In this document: piece after piece, positions 1-7,820 of the stretch
How positions within the stretch are numbered: position 1 is the stretch's first letter
How the letters are laid out: each line of letters starts with the position of its first letter
From: Segatella copri
Lineage (GTDB): Bacteria > Bacteroidota > Bacteroidia > Bacteroidales > Bacteroidaceae
Length of the DNA: 64,000 nucleotides
Direction of reading: 5' to 3'
Assembly: GCF_019127135.1 (NCBI RefSeq)
Contig: NZ_JAHOEA010000004.1
Span: 1-64,000, forward strand
Program-made: the position numbers and the translations under genes
The notes under the pieces: generated by a model
What the model saw: the letters and a program-made list of their open reading frames with translations, nothing else
What the model was told of the DNA's origin: nothing
The model's database searches: none

Positions 1-806
1 AGTATGTTGCCGATTTCATCAAGTATCAGTACAAGCGCAGCGATATGTCCATGAACGAGCTTACTGAGGAGTTCATCCGCGACTATTGCCTGTATCTGAA
101 GAATGTCGTCGGACTTGCGCAGTCCTCCATTTGGATTTACTCCATACCACTGAAGCATATCGTAACGGCAGCTCACTACAACGGCAAGATACCGAGAAAT
201 CCATTTGCCATGTACCACGTTGACCCAGACCACAAGGAACGTGAGTTCTTGACATTGGACGAGCTTACCGCCATGACCGAGATAACGTTGGAAGACCCAA
301 ATATAGCATTTGCGAGAGACCTTTTTATCTTTGGTTGTTGGACAGGTATATCTTTCATCGACATCAAGAACTTGACGGAAGACAACATCAGCATGATAAA
401 CGGTGCTCCTTGGATTGTTTCCAAGCGTCAGAAGACAGGTGTGCCTTTCCAAATCAAGCTGATGGATATTCCCATGCAGATTATTGAGAGATACAAGTCT
501 TTCAGAAAAGACAACCACTTGTTCAATATCGGTAATCTTGACAGCATCAACAAGCGCATCAAGAAGGTAGCAACAATGTGTGGCATCAAGAAGCGTGTCT
601 CGTTTCATGTCTCTCGTCATAGTTGGGCTGTTTTAGCCTTGGAGTACGGAATGCCGATAGAGAGCGTGAGCAAGATTCTTGGTCACACGAATATCACCAC
701 GACACAGATATATGCCAAGGTGACAAGCACAAAGCTTGACCATGACATATCAGTCTTTGAAAGTCGAATCAAGGGGCATTTGCCAACAATGGGAGGAATG
801 GCATGA
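1..806 (+). CDS. Tyrosine recombinase/integrase, 5'-truncated by window edge
   Basis: Site-specific recombinase of the phage-integrase superfamily, presumably excising and integrating the element that follows. The reading frame is open from base 3 with no start, so the N-terminus lies upstream of the window. The SAM-like core-binding part comes first (about bases 40-240), then the catalytic domain. Visible catalytic residues are HVSR (HxxR box), LGH and the nucleophile in QIYAKV near the C-terminus. The Arg-I box reads CWTGISFIDI, with Ser where most family members have Arg; CTnDOT-type Bacteroides integrases also lack Arg I, so this does not argue for inactivity. The stop overlaps the next start (ATGA at 803-806), so the two genes are translationally coupled. 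Confidence 0.93.
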   Translation, partial: YVADFIKYQYKRSDMSMNELTEEFIRDYCLYLKNVVGLAQSSIWIYSIPLKHIVTAAHYNGKIPRNPFAMYHVDPDHKEREFLTLDELTAMTEITLEDPNIAFARDLFIFGCWTGISFIDIKNLTEDNISMINGAPWIVSKRQKTGVPFQIKLMDIPMQIIERYKSFRKDNHLFNIGNLDSINKRIKKVATMCGIKKRVSFHVSRHSWAVLALEYGMPIESVSKILGHTNITTTQIYAKVTSTKLDHDISVFESRIKGHLPTMGGMA

Positions 807-1174
807 AAAGGACTGTAATCACCGTGGACGGAAATGGAATGCTATCCATTCCGTCCAACTTGGAGAACTTGTGGATGAGTGAGAGCGAGTTGATTGATAT
901 GCTATATGTCACAGCCCCGAAGCTCACAGCCGTGATAAGAGCCATATATAAAGAAGGTATGTTGTTGATGTCGGAAGTCCAACAGAAGCAAGAAACCTCC
1001 AAAGGCATTTGGCAAACATTGTATGGATTCCCTATGGTTGTTGCCATTTGCTTCCGTCTAAACTCCAATGGTGCAGCGCAACTTCGTGATGACATCACCA
1101 AGAGGCTGTACGGAGCAAAAGAGAAAACAGCCATTGTCCTGCAAATCTACGGAGGGACAAATGCCTTTAGCTAA
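803..1174 (+). CDS. Hypothetical protein, integrase-coupled (123 aa)
   Basis: Not recognised. A 123-residue soluble protein with no signal peptide or membrane segment; the C-terminal half carries RLNSNGAAQLRDDITKRLYG. It starts inside the integrase stop codon (4-nt ATGA overlap), so it is probably translated with the integrase. It could be a directionality or regulatory partner, but no helix-turn-helix is obvious. The coding call rests on the overlap and on base use matching the integrase. Confidence 0.7.
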   Translation: MKRTVITVDGNGMLSIPSNLENLWMSESELIDMLYVTAPKLTAVIRAIYKEGMLLMSEVQQKQETSKGIWQTLYGFPMVVAICFRLNSNGAAQLRDDITKRLYGAKEKTAIVLQIYGGTNAFS

Positions 1175-1304
1175 GAATGGTCGCATCTTTAACGCTTCGG
1201 TTATTCACTGTCGTATTGACTTGCCTACGTACTGATTCATTGTCGTATCAGGCATTTCTATGAAGAATGCGGAGCTGCCGATGTCAAACGTTTTACATAT
1301 TTAT

Positions 1305-1330
1305 CGTATGACATATAAAACGTATGACAT
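1305..1330 (+). repeat. Direct repeats CGTATGACAT, 16-nt period
   Basis: CGTATGACAT occurs at 1305-1314 and 1321-1330. A near inverted copy, ATGTCAAACG, lies at 1281-1290, and related GTCGTAT words occur near 1208 and 1240. The remainder of the non-coding stretch 1175-1556 holds a terminator (1351-1396) and a promoter (1491-1521). The words may be binding sites for an element-encoded regulator or the integrase arm type; this is inference. Confidence 0.5.
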
Positions 1331-1350
1331 GCAGGAATACATTTTTGTTC

Positions 1351-1396
1351 ATCCCGAGGAAAGGTTCACCAGCAAGCCTTTCTTCGGGATTTTTCG
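1351..1396 (+). terminator. Intrinsic terminator
   Basis: The 14-bp stem ATCCCGAGGAAAGG (1351-1364) pairs with CCTTTCTTCGGGAT (1377-1390) with one G-T pair and a 12-nt loop, followed by TTTTCGTT. It ends the integrase transcript and separates it from the replication gene. Confidence 0.8.
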
Positions 1397-1490
1397 TTCT
1401 ATCTTATCCCGAAAGGCTACATCAAGCACCTTAATTTCCAATCTTTTAACACTGTCGGTGCAAACTTCTCCATTCTGCGCAAGTTTGTGT

Positions 1491-1521
1491 TTTGCATTTT
1501 GATTTTCCGCCCTTACCTTTG
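1491..1521 (+). promoter_or_regulatory. Bacteroidetes promoter for the primase-helicase gene
   Basis: TTTG at 1491-1494, a 19-nt spacer, and TACCTTTG at 1514-1521. This matches the Bacteroidetes -33/-7 consensus and lies 35 nt before the start at 1557. Confidence 0.75.
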
Positions 1522-1556
1522 CAACTTTAATTTTATCAACTCACAAAGGTTAGATT

Positions 1557-2813
1557 ATGAGCAAGACAAACGACAACAATCAGCCTGTGGTTGTGGAAAG
1601 AAAACAGCTACAGGCAGCACCTCCGACAAACGAGGTGTTCATCCGTGTTGGCACTACCTTGTACAAGGTGGTTGACCAACCTACCATCACAGGAGGAAAG
1701 GTAAGAAAGCGCATCCCTTGGAACATGGAGACCTTGCGTCAGGACTACGGCAAAGAGTTCGTCAAGTACGTTCACAAGTATGACGGCTTCTGTACCGTTC
1801 CCGAGCATGTGAACCACCGCACGGTGATAGATGGTTTTCTCAACCTTTACGAACCGATAGGACACAAGCCGATTCAAGGTGACTTCCCGAACATCAAGAA
1901 ATTGGTAAGTCACATCTTCGGTGAACAATACGAGCTTGGCATGGACTACCTGCAACTGCTCTATCTCAGACCTGTGCAGAAGTTACCAATTCTGCTACTT
2001 GTATCAGAGGAGAGGAACACAGGCAAGACCACGTTCTTGAACTTTCTGAAGGCATTGTTCCTAGACAACGTGACTTTCAACACCAACGAGGACTTCCGCA
2101 GTCAGTTTAACTCTGATTGGGCTGGCAAGCTGCTCATTGTCGTAGACGAGGTTTTGCTCAGCCGCAGGGAGGATTCCGAGCGGTTGAAGAACCTCAGCAC
2201 CACCCTCTCGTACAAGGTGGAAGCCAAGGGCAAGGACAGAAACGAGATTTCCTTCTTTGCCAAATTCGTGCTGTGCTCCAACAACGAATCACTCCCTGTC
2301 ATCATTGACGAGGGAGAGACCCGATATTGGGTGAGGAAGATTTCATCACTGCAAGCGGATGATACCAACTTCTTGGAAAAACTAAAGGCGGAGATACCCG
2401 CTTTTCTGTTTCATCTGCAAGGCAGAACGCTGTCCGCCGAGCACAAGAGCCGAATGTGGTTCGCTCCCGAACAGATAGCTACTGATGCACTGAGAAGAAT
2501 CATACGTTGCAACCGCAACAGGCTTGAGGTGGAAATGTCGGAGCTGTTCCTTGAGATCATGGAGAACACCCAGACCGACAGCTTGCAGTTCTGCCTTAAT
2601 GACGCAATCGCCTTGTTGCAGTGCAACCACGTGAAAGCGGAGAAGCACCTTGTGCGAAAGATAGTGCAGGACAGCTGGAAGCTGCAACCTTCCGAGAACG
2701 CCCTCACCTACACCTCATACGAGTACAACTATAACAGCAGCGGTCGCTACTCGCCAACAAAACGTGTGGGCAGGTTCTACACAGTAACAAGAGACAAGCT
2801 AAATAGCATATAA
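1557..2813 (+). CDS. Primase-helicase, SF3/DUF5906-like
   Basis: A 418-residue ATPase with superfamily 3 helicase features: Walker A at about 150-158 (SEERNTGKT), Walker B at 195-198 (VVDE) and a motif-C-like FVLCSNN at 238-243. Proteins of this kind occur in Bacteroides mobilizable elements and phages, where they unwind or prime the element's DNA. The C-terminal 120 residues are helical and basic, possibly a DNA-binding segment. It is preceded by its own promoter and followed by an iteron-rich region and the Toprim gene, an arrangement that suggests an element replication module. An overlapping frame from 1487 is a shadow. The family call is firm; the biochemical role is inferred. Confidence 0.85.
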   Translation: MSKTNDNNQPVVVERKQLQAAPPTNEVFIRVGTTLYKVVDQPTITGGKVRKRIPWNMETLRQDYGKEFVKYVHKYDGFCTVPEHVNHRTVIDGFLNLYEPIGHKPIQGDFPNIKKLVSHIFGEQYELGMDYLQLLYLRPVQKLPILLLVSEERNTGKTTFLNFLKALFLDNVTFNTNEDFRSQFNSDWAGKLLIVVDEVLLSRREDSERLKNLSTTLSYKVEAKGKDRNEISFFAKFVLCSNNESLPVIIDEGETRYWVRKISSLQADDTNFLEKLKAEIPAFLFHLQGRTLSAEHKSRMWFAPEQIATDALRRIIRCNRNRLEVEMSELFLEIMENTQTDSLQFCLNDAIALLQCNHVKAEKHLVRKIVQDSWKLQPSENALTYTSYEYNYNSSGRYSPTKRVGRFYTVTRDKLNSI

Positions 2814-2817
2814 TTTT

Positions 2818-3048
2818 GTTGAATTGTTGAATATGATGAAAGAAGCGTTGAATACCAGGCAATTACGGCTCAACATTTTCTCAACAAATCTCTCAACAAA
2901 AGAAAGAAACTGTTGAAAAGAGAAAATATGACGGCTCATGCCTTTCTTTCTCTTTTGCCCAGTGATTTTGTTGAAAAGAACCATTTGTTGAGAGATTGTT
3001 GAGAAGATAAGTCTTTGATTATCATACCAATTACATACTATCCTCAAC
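2818..3048. repeat. GTTGA/TCAAC iteron field, candidate origin
   Basis: Eleven copies of GTTGA or its complement TCAAC lie in 231 bp, starting at 2818, 2826, 2847, 2870, 2881, 2893, 2912, 2970, 2987, 2998 and 3044. The pair CTCAACAAATCTCTCAACAA (about 2879-2898) is mirrored with one gap by a copy near 2986-3004. The sequence is AT-rich and non-coding, sitting between a helicase gene and a Toprim primase gene. It could be a replication origin or a repressor-binding region. Confidence 0.6.
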
Positions 3049-3090
3049 AATTCATCAGAAATACATACACCACTTAATCCACAGTAAGAC

Positions 3091-4041
3091 ATGAATATTC
3101 AAGAAGCAAAGCAAATCAAGATTGCAGACTATCTGCAAAGTTTGGGACACCGTCCTGTCAAGCAGCAGGGCGCAAACCTTTGGTACAAGTCACCGCTGAG
3201 AAATGAGAGCGAGGCATCTTTCAAGGTGAACACCATGATGAACAGTTGGTTCGATTTCGGAATGGGCAAGGGCGGCAACATCATCACCCTTGCGTCATAC
3301 CTCTACGCATCAGACAGCTTGCCATATCTCTTGGACAAGATGGAGAAGCAAGCACCCCATGTACGCCCGATCGACTCTTTTTTCCCTCAGCAAGCTTCCG
3401 AGCCGAGTTTTGAGAGATTGGAGGTTAGGGAACTCAACCACCCTGCACTCCTGCGCTATCTGAGCGAGCGGAATATTGACCTGTGCATCGCCCGAAAGGA
3501 ATGTGTGGAACTCCACTTCTCGCATAATGGCAAGAACTACTTCGCCATCGGCTTCAAGAACAAGTCGGGCGGTTACGAGGTTCGTAACCGATTCTTCAAG
3601 GGTTGCATGTCCCCCAAAGACATCACACATATCCGACAGCAAGGCGAGCCAAGATACGCTTGCTATGTGTTCGAGGGCATGATGGACTATCTTTCCTTTC
3701 TCTCGTTACGCATGGAAAAGTTTCCGTCTTGTCCGTCATTGGAAGCACAAGACTACGTGATACTCAACTCAACAAGCAACGTTGACAAGGCTATTGACGC
3801 ACTCCACGGCTACGAGCGCATCAGTTGTCTGCTCGACAACGACGAGGCAGGGCGGAAGGCAACGCTTGCCATCGAGAACGCCCTCGGCTATCATGTGAGG
3901 GACGCATCCCACTTGTACAGCGAGTACAATGACTTGAACGACTATCTGTGCGGAGTTAAATCCAAACAGTCGGTACACCAAGTACAGCCTGTTAAGCGAA
4001 CCGTTCCACCTCGGAAGAGAGGCGCAGCCTTGGGCATGTGA
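3091..4041 (+). CDS. Toprim-domain primase-like protein
   Basis: A 316-residue protein. The N-terminal region (about 25-75) resembles the CHC2 primase zinc-binding fold in the pattern LWYKSPLRNE...WFDFG.GKGGNIITL, but without the zinc cysteines. The Toprim domain shows FEG at 194-196 and LDNDEAG at 248-254 (the DxD metal site). Such proteins pair with SF3 helicases in Bacteroides mobilizable elements and are thought to make primers for element replication. The C-terminus is a short basic tail. It follows the iteron field and precedes the relaxase gene. Confidence 0.85.
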   Translation: MNIQEAKQIKIADYLQSLGHRPVKQQGANLWYKSPLRNESEASFKVNTMMNSWFDFGMGKGGNIITLASYLYASDSLPYLLDKMEKQAPHVRPIDSFFPQQASEPSFERLEVRELNHPALLRYLSERNIDLCIARKECVELHFSHNGKNYFAIGFKNKSGGYEVRNRFFKGCMSPKDITHIRQQGEPRYACYVFEGMMDYLSFLSLRMEKFPSCPSLEAQDYVILNSTSNVDKAIDALHGYERISCLLDNDEAGRKATLAIENALGYHVRDASHLYSEYNDLNDYLCGVKSKQSVHQVQPVKRTVPPRKRGAALGM

Positions 4042-4057
4042 TGTGGCTCCTGCTCCA

Positions 4058-4161
4058 ATGGCTATTCTGAACGGAAAAGCCATAGCTCAATAGGGCGTTT
4101 TCTTGACGCAGTGGCACACCACCGCTAAAAACACCCATTTGAGCAAAGGGGCATCCCCTTT
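4058..4161 (+). other. Candidate oriT with two inverted repeats
   Basis: The 191-nt gap before the relaxase start carries ATGGCT (4058-4063)/AGCCAT (4078-4083) and a perfect AAAGGGG (4145-4151)/CCCCTTT (4155-4161) hairpin with a 3-nt loop. MobV relaxases usually nick just upstream of their own gene at hairpin-containing sites. The position supports oriT; the nick site cannot be assigned by eye. Confidence 0.5.
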
Positions 4162-4232
4162 TGAAACCCCGTGAGCCATGCGCAGGGCGCAATGCGGCAA
4201 GCGGAATTGTACAACTCAAAAACAAGTCTATT

Positions 4233-5597
4233 ATGGGACATTTCAGTTTGGATTTCAAGAAGGCAAAGGGCAGTTCTGACGCAAGGGAATCAGACCACAT
4301 AGAGCGCAAGGTGATTCCCGACAACGCAGACCCTACGAGAACGCACCTCAACCGTGAGCTTGTCAATATGCCGAGTGGCGTATATGGGCGTGACGAAGCC
4401 ATCGCCCACCGCATCAAGACGGCAGGCATCAAGCGCAAGATTACCAATGACCAGGTTAGGGTGATAAGAACAGTTCTTTCGGGAACGCACGAGGACATGA
4501 TGAACATCACAGAAAAAGGACAGCTTGACGATTGGTGCAATGACAGTTTAAAGTGGTTGCAGGACACATTCGGCAAGGAGAATGTTGTGTCGGTGATTCT
4601 CCACATGGACGAGCATACACCACACCTCCATGCCTCCATCATTCCGATAGTGACAGGCGAGAGAAGAAAGGCAAGGAGTAAGACAACGGAAGAGGGCAAG
4701 CGGACATACCGCAAGAAAGCCAATGCCGTGAGGCTGTGTGCCGATGATGTGCTCAACCGAGACAAGATGGTTGGCTATCACGACAGTTATGCGGAAGCCA
4801 TGGGCAAGTATGGCTTGAAGCGAGGTGTCCGTGGATCGGATGCGAGGCATACCACCACGGCACAGTATTACCGCAACATCAAGCGAGAGACGGAGAGACT
4901 TCAAAACTGCATGAAACTGTTGCAATCTGATGTGGAGGAAGCGGAGCGACTGCTCAAACAGACCAAGAGCGAAATCAACACGGAGAAACTACAGGCAGCC
5001 AAGACGGCAGCCAAGACAGCCCTTGTGTCGAAGATTGGTTCTCTTTTGGGCAGTGGAAAATTGAAAGAGGTGGAGCAACACAACCGAAAGTTGTGCGAGC
5101 TTGTGACAGACAGAGAGCAATACATTGACGAACTCCATGGGAAAATGCAGCGAATGGAGGACAGCCACACCCAACAACTCGGCGAGATGCAACAGAAACA
5201 CCAAGCAGAGGTCGTTGATTTGAAAAGCAAGCACTCCACGGAGGTAACGATGCTCAACAACATCATCCGCAAAGCCAAGCGTTGGTTCCCGATGTTGGAG
5301 GCATACTTGCAAATAGAAAGTTTGTGCAAGAGGATAGGCTTCACGGCTGAACAAATTAGTGTGCTCCTTGCTGGAAAGGCACTCAACTTTAGCGGTTCAC
5401 TCTATTCCGAGAAGCACAGAAGAAAGTTCAATGTGGAGAATGCAGAAATCAAGGTGTTCTCTGATTCTACCAAACCGAACCAATTGTTTCTGTGTATCAA
5501 TAGACAGCCTATTGTTGAATGGTTCAAGGAGCAATGGAATATCTCAAAAGATAGAAGAACCTTAAATCCGAAGATAAATAAAGAAGAAAAAATCTAA
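4233..5597 (+). CDS. MobV-family relaxase
   Basis: A DNA-nicking relaxase that starts conjugative mobilization of the element. Start chosen at 4233 because MGHFSLDFKKAKG matches the usual MobV N-terminus, giving 454 residues; an ATG 24 codons upstream lies inside the candidate oriT hairpin. Motif III is HMDEHTPHLH at 124-133, the His cluster that binds the metal. Residues 20-45 hold the family's HIER...NADPTRTHLNREL region. From about 225 to 350 the protein is a long heptad-rich coiled coil, as in Pre/Mob proteins. No coupling protein or mating genes are visible, so a helper conjugative element is needed. Confidence 0.93.
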   Translation: MGHFSLDFKKAKGSSDARESDHIERKVIPDNADPTRTHLNRELVNMPSGVYGRDEAIAHRIKTAGIKRKITNDQVRVIRTVLSGTHEDMMNITEKGQLDDWCNDSLKWLQDTFGKENVVSVILHMDEHTPHLHASIIPIVTGERRKARSKTTEEGKRTYRKKANAVRLCADDVLNRDKMVGYHDSYAEAMGKYGLKRGVRGSDARHTTTAQYYRNIKRETERLQNCMKLLQSDVEEAERLLKQTKSEINTEKLQAAKTAAKTALVSKIGSLLGSGKLKEVEQHNRKLCELVTDREQYIDELHGKMQRMEDSHTQQLGEMQQKHQAEVVDLKSKHSTEVTMLNNIIRKAKRWFPMLEAYLQIESLCKRIGFTAEQISVLLAGKALNFSGSLYSEKHRRKFNVENAEIKVFSDSTKPNQLFLCINRQPIVEWFKEQWNISKDRRTLNPKINKEEKI

Positions 5598-5600
5598 AGA

Positions 5601-5625
5601 CCTGAGCAACAAAAAGTTGCTCAGG
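5601..5625 (+). terminator. Hairpin after relaxase gene
   Basis: A perfect 10-bp inverted repeat CCTGAGCAAC/GTTGCTCAGG with an AAAAA loop, 3 nt after the relaxase stop. There is no U-tract after it, so it may be a weak terminator or a 3'-end stabiliser. Confidence 0.55.
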
Positions 5626-5626
5626 A

Positions 5627-5659
5627 TTTGGATATGTCAGAAAAATCACGCTATCTTTG
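5627..5659 (+). promoter_or_regulatory. Promoter for cargo pair
   Basis: TTTG at 5627-5630, a 21-nt spacer, TATCTTTG at 5652-5659. A second -7-like TAAATTTG is at 5759-5766, closer to the gene. Confidence 0.6.
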
Positions 5660-5854
5660 TAGCGTCAAAATTTAAAAAGATATTTCTAGGCAAACAAAGA
5701 TATATTGTTAAAAAGGATAAATAATTTTAATTTTTCAACACTTAAAATATTTTTTTTGTAAATTTGCAAAAAAATATAGAATCTTGTAGATTTAAAGATG
5801 GTTGCTACAAGTGCAAGAATTGAATGACGAAACCATTTGGAAAGGAAAATGTAT

Positions 5855-6448
5855 ATGAAGATAAAACATTTGTTATTTTTTATTCCTGTGATTTTTTTGG
5901 TCGCATGTGAAGGGACTGATTTAATCGAGCCAGACAATGTGTCGAAAGAACAGATTTCCACTCAAATAATTTATAACCCGACAAAATATTCAAAACAAAA
6001 AGGTGATGTCTTTGTCAAAAGCAGTTTGCCAACAACAATGGCAAAGCAAATACCTAATGCCTGCGTAACATCAATTATGGAGTATGCAAACAATAAAGTT
6101 TTTGGTGGAACAGTAAATGAGGGAGCGTATATTCTATATTATACACAGACATATAATTCAAATCCTTTGATTGATGGTGTTTCTTTGGATTATATCGAGC
6201 CTTTTGTAACACATTTCTTTAAAACTCAAACATTTACAAATTATAAGTCTGCAATAGATGCCAAGCATCCCGTCATGACTGATGTAAATAGCCAAATAGA
6301 AAGCTCTGCCCATAATGTGTTATGTGTAGGATATAACTCCAATACGGGTGCTGCTATTTATATGGACCCTGAGCTTGCTTGTATGTACTCAGTTAATGCT
6401 GGGTATTTTTTACAAGATTATAATATAGTATTAACAGGTATAAAGTAA
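5855..6448 (+). CDS. Lipoprotein with papain/C39-like protease pattern
   Basis: A 197-residue exported lipoprotein. MKIKHLLFFIPVIFLVAC is a signal peptide with lipobox LVAC and Cys18 as the lipidated residue. The start at 5855 was chosen because a GGA-rich site lies about 10 nt upstream; ATG at 5849 and TTG at 5837 are in frame. The body follows the C39/papain order: Cys70 in PNACVTSIMEY, His153 in SAHNVLCVGYN, and Asp171 in AIYMDPELA. These three could be a catalytic triad, but no zymogen processing site is evident. The gene is far more AT-rich than the mobilization genes, which suggests separate acquisition as cargo. It is followed 10 nt later by a small secreted protein, probably its partner. 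Confidence 0.75.
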   Translation: MKIKHLLFFIPVIFLVACEGTDLIEPDNVSKEQISTQIIYNPTKYSKQKGDVFVKSSLPTTMAKQIPNACVTSIMEYANNKVFGGTVNEGAYILYYTQTYNSNPLIDGVSLDYIEPFVTHFFKTQTFTNYKSAIDAKHPVMTDVNSQIESSAHNVLCVGYNSNTGAAIYMDPELACMYSVNAGYFLQDYNIVLTGIK

Positions 6449-6458
6449 TTAAATAAAT

Positions 6459-6842
6459 ATGAAGTTGATTTTTAAATATTTTTTTATTTCTCTATTGTTC
6501 CTAAATGGGCAATTAGTTCATGCACAATCATTTAAAATCGACAGCTTAAAAGGTAAAAAATGGGAGTTGCAATTGCCAAAAGGAAAGTCTTATACTTCGA
6601 GTCTTATATTCAAAGATACGACATACACAACTAGTTTCTCCTTTAATGGACAGACTCATACTATAGAGAAGCCATACTTAATACAGCAGGAAAACGTAGA
6701 AACATTTTATGTTATTTTTCCATCAGAAGGAAAGGGTACAAAAACTTTCTCTGTTAAGTTTAAAGTTTTAGAATTTACCGACAAGTTGCTAAAATTGCAA
6801 AATACAACAACAAATGTTGTAAATACGTATTTCGCAAAATAA
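6459..6842 (+). CDS. Small secreted protein, partner of the peptidase-like lipoprotein
   Basis: Not recognised. 127 residues with a signal peptide ending VHAQ (cleavage about residue 22). The mature part is rich in alternating hydrophobic and polar residues with many Lys, Thr and Phe, suggesting a small beta-barrel or lipocalin-like fold. It starts 10 nt after the preceding stop, so the two are co-transcribed. A substrate, inhibitor or immunity role toward the peptidase-like neighbour is possible but unproven. Confidence 0.65.
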   Translation: MKLIFKYFFISLLFLNGQLVHAQSFKIDSLKGKKWELQLPKGKSYTSSLIFKDTTYTTSFSFNGQTHTIEKPYLIQQENVETFYVIFPSEGKGTKTFSVKFKVLEFTDKLLKLQNTTTNVVNTYFAK

Positions 6843-6855
6843 ACAACTAGTAGAT

Positions 6856-6948
6856 TGTAAAGTCTAAAAGTTTAGTAAGGCACGTGTGATATTTCATCAA
6901 TCATCAGTATGTGACGAACGACGTTTTACTCAACTTTTAGACTTTACA
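6856..6948. repeat. Long inverted repeat near element end
   Basis: A perfect 17-bp repeat, 6856-6872 against 6932-6948, extends inward by about 6 bp with one mismatch. ACTAGT occurs just outside each arm (6846-6851, 6953-6958). The loop contains CACGTG. The rest of 6843-7280 holds a candidate RNA gene (7037-7227) and no open gene. The repeat may be the terminator of the cargo pair, an element end or a small non-autonomous element. Confidence 0.65.
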
Positions 6949-7036
6949 GACCACTAGTAAGACAGTGCTTTTTGCAACATATTTCTCTGTTTGATATTTT
7001 TTGTTTAATAAAATTCTTAGATTCATTATTTTTTTG

Positions 7037-7190
7037 TATTTTTGCAGCCGAAAAGAGTTGTTAGGCAGCAAACGTATGCAGATTGCAGAATTTAGAACTG
7101 TTGCTAAATCATTACCTCTGTTGAGGTGAAAAACTCATAAATAGTTCATTTTTAGCTATTCGGTTGATTTTAGCGTAATTTTTGTAGAAA
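7037..7190 (+). ncRNA. Candidate structured RNA
   Basis: A TATTTTTG promoter element (7037-7044) is followed by nested complementary segments: GCCGAA (7047-7052) with TTCGGT (7159-7164), GAACT (7095-7099) with AGTTC (7143-7147), and a tight ACCTC-TGTT-GAGGT hairpin (7114-7127). A 9-bp terminator-like hairpin follows at 7191-7227. No ORF of note lies within. Length and the open-middle, hairpin-tip layout recall 6S-type RNA, but I cannot confirm a family. Confidence 0.4.
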
Positions 7191-7227
7191 ACCTCTTCCC
7201 CAACGCGTCATTCGCTAAGGAAGAGGT
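7191..7227. terminator. Bidirectional terminator hairpin
   Basis: ACCTCTTCC (7191-7199) pairs perfectly with GGAAGAGGT (7219-7227). On the minus strand the stem is followed by TTTTC. It could end both the candidate RNA and the leftward operon. Confidence 0.6.
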
Positions 7228-7280
7228 CTGTTTTAGCTGGTCTTATGAAGACCATATTCGTTTGAAATATGCTTTGATTT

Positions 7281-7790
7281 TTAAAGCTTTGACCAGTCGA
7301 TGCTGCGGATGAAAGCCAAGGTTGAAACCCAATCGCAGTCGAGGCAGAATGGGATTGGAGCATCCGGGGTGTTGTAATAACCCAGGGTAAACTCTGTATC
7401 TTCGTCCTTAAATGCCTTGTGATCGATGGTTGCCTGCTTAAAAAACTGAGTTACGAGCGGCTTATTCTTTTTAGAAGCCTCCTTCAGTCGCTTCTGGTAG
7501 AGCGTAATATATACGCTCATGGCGTAGGCCTGCTCGTTGAGATAGCGAACCTTTATGTTCAAGGTGTCCTTGTTCAGCTTCTTGTCGAGCATAACATACG
7601 GTGGCAGAATCTTGCTGCGCATGTAGGTCATCGCGTCAAACTTGAAGAGGGCTGTACGGCGCTCGTCCATGCTCTTCGTGGTGTCGTTGAGGGCTGCATC
7701 AGAAGTGCGGAGCACCTCGTTTAATACATCCTGGGCGCTTGCCTTAGCTATGCTGAGGCTGAGTGCGAATAATAATATTATGTATCTCAT
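7281..7790 (-). CDS. Secreted hypothetical protein
   Basis: Not recognised. Start set at 7790 (MRYIILLFALSLSIAKASA, signal peptide, cleavage before QDV), giving 169 residues; an ATG 24 nt upstream would add an unlikely polar extension. The mature protein is helical and charged, with a C-terminal CLDCDW that could form a disulfide or bind metal. It is the last gene of the rsmG-MBL-ruvC-ATPase operon, 30 nt after the ATPase stop. Confidence 0.7.
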   Translation of the reverse strand: MRYIILLFALSLSIAKASAQDVLNEVLRTSDAALNDTTKSMDERRTALFKFDAMTYMRSKILPPYVMLDKKLNKDTLNIKVRYLNEQAYAMSVYITLYQKRLKEASKKNKPLVTQFFKQATIDHKAFKDEDTEFTLGYYNTPDAPIPFCLDCDWVSTLAFIRSIDWSKL

Positions 7791-7820
7791 CTTTCTGAAA
7801 TTATTGATTATCAATTCTTT

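Noticed and set aside
1260..1502. 80-residue plus-strand frame
   Set aside because: It spans the terminator at 1351-1396 and direct repeats; no coding character.
1..6960. Full conjugative element
   Set aside because: No coupling ATPase or mating-channel genes are seen, so only a mobilizable element is supported; the left end is outside the window.
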